NCBI GenBank assembly: GCA_023395615.1
Contig: JAEWYP010000058.1
Span: 1 to 14,152, forward strand
Reading direction: 5' to 3'
Length of the DNA: 14,152 nt
From: Bacillota bacterium
GTDB taxonomy: Bacteria > Bacillota > Clostridia > Christensenellales > Aristaeellaceae
The number at the start of each line of letters is the position of its first letter. Position 1 is the stretch's first letter. A program made the position numbers and the translations under genes. This document shows positions 7,002-12,509 of this stretch, piece after piece. The notes beneath the pieces are model-generated. The model was not told the DNA's origin, made no database searches, and worked only from the letters and a program-made list of their open reading frames with translations.

Positions 7002-8408
7002 CTATTTTATTTTTACGAGAGTCTCGTGATTGATCCAGCCTCCGAAAAGCGTTCGCAGCAGTATCTTCAGGTCCAGGGCGATGCTCCAGTGCTCGATATA
7101 CCAGATATCGTACTCGATGCGTTTGGAAATGCTGGTATCGCCCCGGTATCCGTTTACCTGTGCCCAACCGGTCATACCGGGACGCACCTGATGCTTCACC
7201 ATGTACAGGGGAATCCCTTCTTTGAACTGTTCCACGTAATAAGGGATTTCCGGGCGCGGGCCGATCAGGCTCATATCGCCTTTCACGACATTGAACAACT
7301 GAGGCAGTTCGTCGATGCTGTATTTCCGTAAAAAGCTGCCGAAGCGCGTTTTACGGGGATCGTCGTTGGTCGTCCACGCCGTATCCTGGTCGGTGTTCAC
7401 CCGCATACTGCGAAATTTGTACATCTGAAACCATCGTTTGTTGCGACCAACCCGTTGCTGGCGGAAAAAAACAGGCCCCGGACTGCTCAGCTTGATGCCG
7501 ATAGCGATGAAAAGAAACGGCACAGAGAGGAGAACGATTAAAAATGATCCGGCGACAATGTCAAACGAACGTTTGAGAAAAGCATACCCCAGATTATCCA
7601 GCGGGTTACTGCGCAGATTAATCAGCATCGTATCGCCGACGATCTCAATGGCGGGATTGGGGGGGATGATGTCGTTATAGAAAGGGATCACAGACACCTT
7701 GGTGCCGCATTTCTCACAGGTGGAGATGATCGGCTTAATCCAGCTGGTTTCTTCCGGTTCCAGCGCAATAATTACTTCGTCGATTTCCGCGCTCTGCAGG
7801 TGAGATTCCAGATGGCTGAAGCTTCCTAAATAGGGATGGTTGAGGTCCGGACGTTTGTTGCCGATAAAACCGGCGATTGTATACTCATATTGTTTTTCTT
7901 GAGCAACATTATGAGCGTACTGGCGTGCAAGTGACGCTGTACCTACGATAATCACATGCTTTACGAAGTGCCCTCTGTCGCGCAGCCGGGCGAGGAGAGC
8001 GCGGACCAGCGCGCGTTTTCCGCAGAGCGCTAAGGAATTGGTAATCAGGAAAACAGCCAGCACGCCGCGGGAAAAATCCTGAAGTTTCAGCAGGAATAAC
8101 AGGGTGCCGATCCCAAGAATCCCTAAAACGTTTGCTTCCAGAATTGCAAACGTCTCATGACGGGTACGGTGAAAGCGAGGTTTGTTATATAAACCGAATA
8201 AAGCTAAAAGGAGTAGCATTGCTACTGTATATAAAACCGCCGCAACGCTGATCCCTTCACGCCAGGAGCGGATGGCGGCCATATTACCACTGAAGTTTTT
8301 TATCGCGTCCAGCCAGAACCAGGCAGAAAACCAGTAGGAAAACAACACGATGATACCGTCCGTCAGCACGTCCAGTATGGTTAACAACCGCCGGTTGTTT
8401 TTCGACAT
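7002..8408 (-). CDS. Polyprenyl-phosphate phosphoglycosyl transferase (bacterial sugar transferase, WbaP/WcaJ/CpsE-like)
   Basis: A 468-residue enzyme that moves a sugar-1-phosphate from a nucleotide sugar to undecaprenyl phosphate, the first committed step of a surface glycan. Domain order: N-terminal membrane helices (about 10-135), a CoA-binding-like Rossmann domain (about 150-265, starting HVIIVGTAS), and the catalytic sugar transferase domain (about 275-468). In the last, FKRSFDIVAG is the re-entrant membrane helix, followed by SSPGPVFFRQQRVG, YKFRSM, the catalytic pair Asp366-Glu367 in SIDELPQLFNV, GDMSLIGPRPE and RPGMTGWAQVNG. All conserved residues are present, so it looks active. The donor sugar cannot be read from the sequence; UDP-glucose and UDP-galactose users both look like this. 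The ATG follows CGGAG at 8-nt spacing. It is the first gene of a two-gene operon with a long structured leader. Confidence 0.95.
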   Translation of the reverse strand: MSKNNRRLLTILDVLTDGIIVLFSYWFSAWFWLDAIKNFSGNMAAIRSWREGISVAAVLYTVAMLLLLALFGLYNKPRFHRTRHETFAILEANVLGILGIGTLLFLLKLQDFSRGVLAVFLITNSLALCGKRALVRALLARLRDRGHFVKHVIIVGTASLARQYAHNVAQEKQYEYTIAGFIGNKRPDLNHPYLGSFSHLESHLQSAEIDEVIIALEPEETSWIKPIISTCEKCGTKVSVIPFYNDIIPPNPAIEIVGDTMLINLRSNPLDNLGYAFLKRSFDIVAGSFLIVLLSVPFLFIAIGIKLSSPGPVFFRQQRVGRNKRWFQMYKFRSMRVNTDQDTAWTTNDDPRKTRFGSFLRKYSIDELPQLFNVVKGDMSLIGPRPEIPYYVEQFKEGIPLYMVKHQVRPGMTGWAQVNGYRGDTSISKRIEYDIWYIEHWSIALDLKILLRTLFGGWINHETLVKIK

Positions 8409-8432
8409 GATTCCATCTCCGATTGGATGTTA

Positions 8433-8456
8433 CGGTGCTTCTCCGGGGAAGAACCG
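8433..8456 (-). promoter_or_regulatory. Leader hairpin just upstream of the sugar transferase ribosome binding site
   Basis: On the - strand CGGT-t-CTTC pairs with GAAG-c-ACCG around a 6-nt loop (cccgga), with a single T/C mismatch. It ends about 25 nt before the start codon and does not include the Shine-Dalgarno. It may stabilise the transcript or take part in leader folding. Confidence 0.45.
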
Positions 8457-8485
8457 CACAGGCAGAAATTTCGATACCACAGGCA
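8457..8485 (-). repeat. Direct repeat CACAGGCA, two copies 21 bp apart, in the operon leader
   Basis: CACAGGCA occurs at 8457-8464 and 8478-8485, exactly 21 bp (two helical turns) apart. The core ACAGGCA is found again at 8569-8575, in the 5' hairpin of the same leader, and at 9709-9715, in the hairpin downstream of the DUF6056-like gene. The transcribed form is UGCCUGU. Confidence 0.5.
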
Positions 8486-8487
8486 CG

Positions 8488-8554
8488 AAAAAACCCGTTC
8501 ACATTAAGCCGCTGGGAGCGATTCCCATAGAAGGGCGGGCTGGAAGGAACGGTT
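8488..8554 (-). terminator. Putative attenuator (leader terminator) of the polysaccharide operon
   Basis: Read on the - strand, three nested pairings form one long imperfect hairpin: AACCGTTC (8554-8547) with GAACGGGTT (8500-8492, one bulged G), AGCCCGC (8541-8535) with GCGGCT (8512-8507, one bulged C), and TGGGA (8527-8523) with TCCCA (8517-8513) around a 5-nt loop. The right arm runs straight into TTTTTT (8493-8488). This has the form of an intrinsic terminator and sits between the promoter and the first gene, about 80 nt before its start codon. Transcription would stop after about 125 nt unless it is read through. Similar leaders of capsule and exopolysaccharide operons are controlled by NusG-like factors (RfaH, LoaP) or RNA elements such as EAR; no such regulator is seen in the window. 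Confidence 0.6.
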
Positions 8555-8568
8555 CAAGAGCAACTTTA

Positions 8569-8609
8569 ACAGGCAAAACGCAGCCATTTCGGCATTGTTT
8601 AAAACCTGT
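8569..8609 (-). promoter_or_regulatory. 5'-end hairpin of the polysaccharide operon leader RNA
   Basis: On the - strand ACAGG (8609-8605) pairs with CCTGT (8573-8569), AAAC (8600-8597) with GTTT (8579-8576), and GCC (8593-8591) with GGC (8585-8583) around a GAAAT loop. It would lie at the very 5' end of the RNA, a few nucleotides after the predicted start near 8613. It could protect the RNA or bind a regulator of the attenuator. It resembles no riboswitch family that I can name. Confidence 0.45.
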
Positions 8610-8619
8610 CACCTATGAA

Positions 8620-8648
8620 ATTATAGCGATTTTGCCTCCCGATGTCAA
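8620..8648 (-). promoter_or_regulatory. Perfect consensus sigma70 promoter of the polysaccharide operon
   Basis: On the - strand TTGACA (8648-8643) and TATAAT (8625-8620) are separated by exactly 17 bp, a full consensus match. Transcription should start near 8613, leaving a leader of about 205 nt. No terminator is visible between the CHAP gene stop (8719) and this promoter, so some read-through from upstream is possible. The 8649-8718 stretch shows nothing else. Confidence 0.88.
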
Positions 8649-8718
8649 TCGCTGGGGAAAGCGCAAGCCAAACTGAGAGTAAGGCAGGTTTGAATTTGCG
8701 GGAGTGTTGTAACGTATG

Positions 8719-9648
8719 TTATGAATTGGATACGGAAACGTCTTGTGAGTCGCTGTTCGTAAGCATTGTATTGATAAGGTTGCGTGTTTCCATGTCCACG
8801 ATACCGCTCGCAGTCAGGCCGTTTTCTTTCTGAAGCGCTTTCACAGCGGTCTGCAGGGTCTCGGTGAAATAACCGTCGCGTCCGGTTTCCGCCGTATACA
8901 GGCCCAGCGAGATCATATCATTTTGTAAAGCCCGTACATCGTCGTTGTTGTTATACAAACGCAGGTTGGTATACGCTCTTTTCACAGGCGTACCAAAGCC
9001 ATAAATACGCTGATCGGAAAGCGAATAGGTTGCGCGCTGTACACGATCCGGATTGTTACCCTCTATGACATGCACAAGGATACTGCCGTCGTCGTCACGG
9101 CTGACGCCTTCCACAAGAGCCACATGGTCGGTGCCCTCGCTGCGACTGTGATAATAAAACCAGATGTAGTCACCCGGATAAGGCACGTACTCGTTCGCAG
9201 CCAGATAATGATCGCTGCCGATCAGCCATTGCTTTTCGTTAGTGGGCATCCGACCTGTGTCGGAGATGAAACGTCCTTTCTGAATAAAGAAAGGCGCGCC
9301 AGTTGAAGGGCCGCCATACCAGGGGTAGATATTGCGTAAAAGGCTGGTTCCGTACCGTTCGTCCACCTGATTTACACACCAGGTAAGAAACTCGGCGCAC
9401 CATGCGCAACGGCCCCCGCAGAACCATTCGCCATATTTGCTTTCATCGCCGAGAGGACCTTCGATATAACCAATTTCCTGCTGTGCAACCTTTAAAACCA
9501 GCAACTCCGGAGAAGCATCCGCGGTTAAATCGTTGAGAACAGGAGGGGCCCACTCCTCAGTTGACACAATCTCACGTTCTTCTGCCAACGCACCCCCGCA
9601 AACGAGTATCAGCAGGAAACAGAGGGTTGTCCAAATCATACGCTTCAT
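8719..9648 (-). CDS. Secreted CHAP-domain peptidoglycan hydrolase with C-terminal peptidoglycan-binding domain
   Basis: A 309-residue exported protein. Residues 1-22 form a signal peptide (Lys/Arg, hydrophobic core, cut predicted after GGALA). Residues about 50-220 form a CHAP/NlpC-like cysteine hydrolase: Cys84 in AWCAEFLTWC is the expected nucleophile, His175 in TDHVALVEG the catalytic base, and Glu196 in HVIEGNNP a candidate third residue. Such domains cut amide bonds in peptidoglycan (stem peptide or cross-bridge). Residues about 229-296 form a PG_binding_1 domain (NNDDVRALQNDMISLGLY...TAVKALQKENGL). Four cysteines (77, 81, 84, 91) cluster around the active site. AGGAG lies 8 nt before the ATG. 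It sits between a membrane protein gene and the polysaccharide operon, which fits a job in wall remodelling. Exact bond specificity is not readable. Confidence 0.9.
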   Translation of the reverse strand: MKRMIWTTLCFLLILVCGGALAEEREIVSTEEWAPPVLNDLTADASPELLVLKVAQQEIGYIEGPLGDESKYGEWFCGGRCAWCAEFLTWCVNQVDERYGTSLLRNIYPWYGGPSTGAPFFIQKGRFISDTGRMPTNEKQWLIGSDHYLAANEYVPYPGDYIWFYYHSRSEGTDHVALVEGVSRDDDGSILVHVIEGNNPDRVQRATYSLSDQRIYGFGTPVKRAYTNLRLYNNNDDVRALQNDMISLGLYTAETGRDGYFTETLQTAVKALQKENGLTASGIVDMETRNLINTMLTNSDSQDVSVSNS

Positions 9649-9709
9649 TTAAAACACTCCTGTTGCAAGGTTGGAGATTGATGACGGGGTTTGGCAGAAG
9701 ACAACACAA

Positions 9710-9729
9710 CAGGCAGATTACACTGCCTG
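9710..9729 (-). terminator. Hairpin downstream of the DUF6056-like gene, weak terminator candidate
   Basis: CAGGCAG (9710-9716) and CTGCCTG (9723-9729) form a perfect 7-bp stem with a 6-nt loop. On the - strand it is followed by TTGTGTTGTCTT, T-rich but not a clean tract. It may partly separate the DUF6056-like gene from the CHAP gene. A weak promoter-like pair (TTCACA, 18 bp, TGTAAT) overlaps it. Confidence 0.45.
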
Positions 9730-9791
9730 CGTGAACTCAATGTGAATTTCTTGTGTGGTAACAGTGGAATTTTCTGTGAATTGGCCGGGGA

Positions 9792-11135
9792 TCACTCAAA
9801 TCGATCAACTACAACGCTGTTCAACCCATAATACCGGGCGAAATAAACGTTGGGGAAATATTTCGGATCATCGGTTAGCTCGTGCAGCCCATAAAATGCG
9901 TCGAAACGGCTGTTTCCTTTCACACCGAATGTGATTATATCTGTTTGTCCGGCATCCCTGTCGGCACATACTTCGGTAATACGTGCCTGCGCAAGGCGCT
10001 GGCGATTGTAGGCTGAGGGCACGGCGCCGATCAGTTCCAGCGCCATCACCAGACCGAGTGCGCAGGCCAGTGAAGGCATCAGCGCTTTTTGCCACAGGCG
10101 CCCCTCGCACGCACCCAGTACGACCGCGAAAGCAAGGATCACAAACAGAAGGCTACCTGTATAAGCGCGTTCAGGATAATAACTCGACGCGGTCATGGCA
10201 AAGTTGCAGGCCAGAGAGCACAGGAATAATCCCACGGAAAAACCCAGTCGCGAACGATCCGCTTTCTGATCCGCAAAGGCGATAAAGAAAGCGATACCGT
10301 AGGCAGCCGATGGCCATAAGCCGTGCTGCACCCACATGGCCAAAGCAGCCTGATAATTTGTTGCCAGTGCGTTGAGCCCGCCTGCGGCCTGGGAAACGTT
10401 CATCCGATTGGCAGGCGCAAGCATCAGCAAAAGCCACCCGACAAAGGCGGCCAGCGTGACCGCAAGCATCCAGAAAGGCGCTTTTTGGCGGTGAACCCAT
10501 TGCCCCAGTACGCACAGACCCATCATCAGTATGGCGGCGGCGGAGACGTTCTCACTCACGTTGCCCATTACAAGCGCACCTAAAGAAAGTAGCGCAATGT
10601 GACCAGCGCCAGACAAGGATTTCCCTCGCAGGTAGAAATCCGCGAACGGAACCAGCAACCATACCAGCAGCGTATCGCACCAGAGGTAATTCACCGAACC
10701 AGCCAGCCAGAGGAAACTTTGGCCAAAAGCGGGAGGAAGTAAGAACACCGCGCCGTCTACAATCAGCAGTAACTGCCAGGGGAAACGCTCACTTTTACGG
10801 GCGGCCAGACGGATAATGCCCAGCAGCAACGCGAGATATACAAGCGAGTTCAATATGGCAAAGATCCAGCGCGGAAGCATCACAAAGAGCTGCACAAAAA
10901 AGTGAGGCGTCAGGCGTCCGTTCATGCTTACCGCGTGGGCGGCCAGCGACGGAAAAATATCGCCTACAGAGGCGATTCTTTCTCCTGTCGCGAAGCTGAA
11001 AGCATATAGATAATCATCTGCCAGCAGCGGAGTTAACAGGTTCAGCGCCAGCATACCGATAAAGGTCACTGCCAGAATCAACCCAAACCACAGCCGATCC
11101 CTGTTACGCACGGTGCCGACCCCTTTTCCAATCAT
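9792..11135 (-). CDS. Multi-pass membrane protein, DUF6056-like (possible GT-C fold)
   Basis: A 447-residue protein with roughly ten or more hydrophobic helices and a soluble C-terminal tail (about 385-447). It has an acidic pair in the first outside loop (LADDYLYAF, Asp40-Asp41), MNGRLTPHFFVQLF (71-84), WLAGSVNYLW (143-152) and GNVSENVSA (191-199), a pattern I associate with DUF6056 proteins. Acidic residues after the first helix are also typical of GT-C glycosyltransferases that use polyprenyl-phosphate sugars, so a sugar-transfer role is possible but unproven. The ATG at 11135 has no clear Shine-Dalgarno; a GTG at 11111 has AAGGGG 8 nt before it and would shorten the protein by 8 residues. 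No promoter is clear in the 51-bp gap after cca, so it may be read from the pepF-cca transcript. Confidence 0.72.
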   Translation of the reverse strand: MIGKGVGTVRNRDRLWFGLILAVTFIGMLALNLLTPLLADDYLYAFSFATGERIASVGDIFPSLAAHAVSMNGRLTPHFFVQLFVMLPRWIFAILNSLVYLALLLGIIRLAARKSERFPWQLLLIVDGAVFLLPPAFGQSFLWLAGSVNYLWCDTLLVWLLVPFADFYLRGKSLSGAGHIALLSLGALVMGNVSENVSAAAILMMGLCVLGQWVHRQKAPFWMLAVTLAAFVGWLLLMLAPANRMNVSQAAGGLNALATNYQAALAMWVQHGLWPSAAYGIAFFIAFADQKADRSRLGFSVGLFLCSLACNFAMTASSYYPERAYTGSLLFVILAFAVVLGACEGRLWQKALMPSLACALGLVMALELIGAVPSAYNRQRLAQARITEVCADRDAGQTDIITFGVKGNSRFDAFYGLHELTDDPKYFPNVYFARYYGLNSVVVDRFE

Positions 11136-11186
11136 TATTGCTACAATATTTCCACACCGAAATACATTTTCCTTTCACGCAACGGA

Positions 11187-12509
11187 TCAGTTCTCTGTTT
11201 CAACGGCCAGCAATTGTCTCGCGCGGGACAACATGGGAGTACGTTCGTTAGGCAGTTCACCCAGAACGACGGCCTGCCAGAGCGTGTCCAACACGCGGCC
11301 GATGGCGGAGGAAGGGGTATTCAGCTCGCGGCATAGCGGAAGCAGATCGTTGCCGTTGATTGCCAGTGCTTTGAGGCTTTTGGGTACCGAGGCGGCGGAA
11401 AGCGCCTGTAATAACTCCTGTGCATCCTTGAACGCTGTTCCGCAGGCTACGCCTGCTCCCTGCAACGCGGCCAGGGATGCGGCGGCATGCGCGATGGGGG
11501 CGGTTCCAAAGCGAACTGCATCCATCAGAGTACATTGACCACTCAAAATCGCTTGCATTGCGGTGAGCGCCTGCCGGGCTGCATCGGTCTCGCGTACGGA
11601 ATAATGCAGACGAACCATCATATCGGCAAGCTGTTGGGGCATTTCCCGGTAAAACAGGGTGGCGAGCCGGCCGGATACAAGGGGCATCCTATCCGGCGCG
11701 TGATATGCGTCCAGCGCGACAATACCAGCCTCGTCCGGTAATAGCGTACCGAAAAGGGCCTGCCATGCATGGATTGCGCGTACAGTTGCTAAACCTGATG
11801 ATACCGGCGGCTCTGTACGGGATAGCATGGGGTATTTTGTGTCGGAGACAAGCAGGCGGGTTAATTCATCTCTCAAGCGCTCGCAAGCAATATCATTTAG
11901 CAGTGTGGAATATTTCGCGGCGGAAAGCAGTAATACCGGCGTGGGGCGCAGGCCGAGCTCGGCTTGAAACCGCGCCGCCCGAAGAATGCGTAAGCCATCG
12001 TCTTTAAAAACAAGGTCCGGGTTTTCGGTTACGGTGTGCAGGATACCCTGCCGCAGGTGGGCCAACCCACCCGTGGGGTCCAGTATGGTCACAGGCGCGT
12101 CAGGGTCTGTAAGCAGCGGGCGATACAGCGCGTTTACGGAGAAATCCCGACGAAGCGCATCCACCGCCGGGCTGTCTGCAAAACAGACGGAACTGGGCTT
12201 ATGTCCGCAACGGTAACTGTCTACCCGGAAGGTGGTATACTCCGCCATGTGGCGACCGAACGCATCCTCCGCATGCAGTTCCACAGTGCCAAAGTGGGAA
12301 GCGCGCAGCACGGCACGCACCGGCGTTCCCTCGCACAGACGCGCCACCTGCTCGGGTTTTGCAGGGCCGCATACGTCCACATCGCTGGCGGGTAAACCCA
12401 TCAGCGCATTGCGCACAACGCCGCCGACCGCATACAGCGGCTGACCTGCTTCGGCAAACACACGCGCCGTGGCAATCAACCACGGCGCGCGAAAAATCAG
12501 ATCGTTCAC
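11187..12509 (-). CDS. cca: CCA tRNA nucleotidyltransferase (class II)
   Basis: A 440-residue cytosolic enzyme that builds or repairs the CCA end of tRNAs from CTP and ATP. The head domain has AVGGVVRNALMG (27-38), the metal-binding Asp43 and Asp45 in SDVDVCG, and RRDFSVNALYR (120-130). The neck has FKDDGLRILRAARFQAELG (168-186), which sets nucleotide choice. The C-terminal half (about 200-440) is helical, as in the family. It starts with GTG, overlapping the pepF stop as GTGA, with AAAGGA upstream inside pepF, so the two are coupled. The poly(A) polymerase subgroup shares these motifs, but in a Bacillota-like genome a single such gene is normally the CCA enzyme. Confidence 0.92.
   Translation of the reverse strand: MNDLIFRAPWLIATARVFAEAGQPLYAVGGVVRNALMGLPASDVDVCGPAKPEQVARLCEGTPVRAVLRASHFGTVELHAEDAFGRHMAEYTTFRVDSYRCGHKPSSVCFADSPAVDALRRDFSVNALYRPLLTDPDAPVTILDPTGGLAHLRQGILHTVTENPDLVFKDDGLRILRAARFQAELGLRPTPVLLLSAAKYSTLLNDIACERLRDELTRLLVSDTKYPMLSRTEPPVSSGLATVRAIHAWQALFGTLLPDEAGIVALDAYHAPDRMPLVSGRLATLFYREMPQQLADMMVRLHYSVRETDAARQALTAMQAILSGQCTLMDAVRFGTAPIAHAAASLAALQGAGVACGTAFKDAQELLQALSAASVPKSLKALAINGNDLLPLCRELNTPSSAIGRVLDTLWQAVVLGELPNERTPMLSRARQLLAVETEN

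Noticed and set aside
6985..7167. 61-residue N-terminal extension of the Wzy-like frame
   Set aside because: It overlaps the end of the sugar transferase gene, and a strong Shine-Dalgarno marks the ATG at 6984.
8457..8500. GCACAGGCAGAAA on the + strand resembles the start of a c-di-GMP-I (GEMM) riboswitch
   Set aside because: The rest of the aptamer consensus is absent, the match is imperfect, and there is no downstream gene on the + strand.
9717..9746. Promoter-like TTCACA-18-TGTAAT on the - strand upstream of the CHAP gene
   Set aside because: Weak match, with the -10 inside the loop of a hairpin; kept only as a possibility in the hairpin entry.
11136..11170. Tiny leader frame of 8 codons (MYFGVEIL) upstream of the DUF6056-like gene
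   Set aside because: AAAGG is only about 3 nt from the ATG, and nothing supports translation or attenuation.
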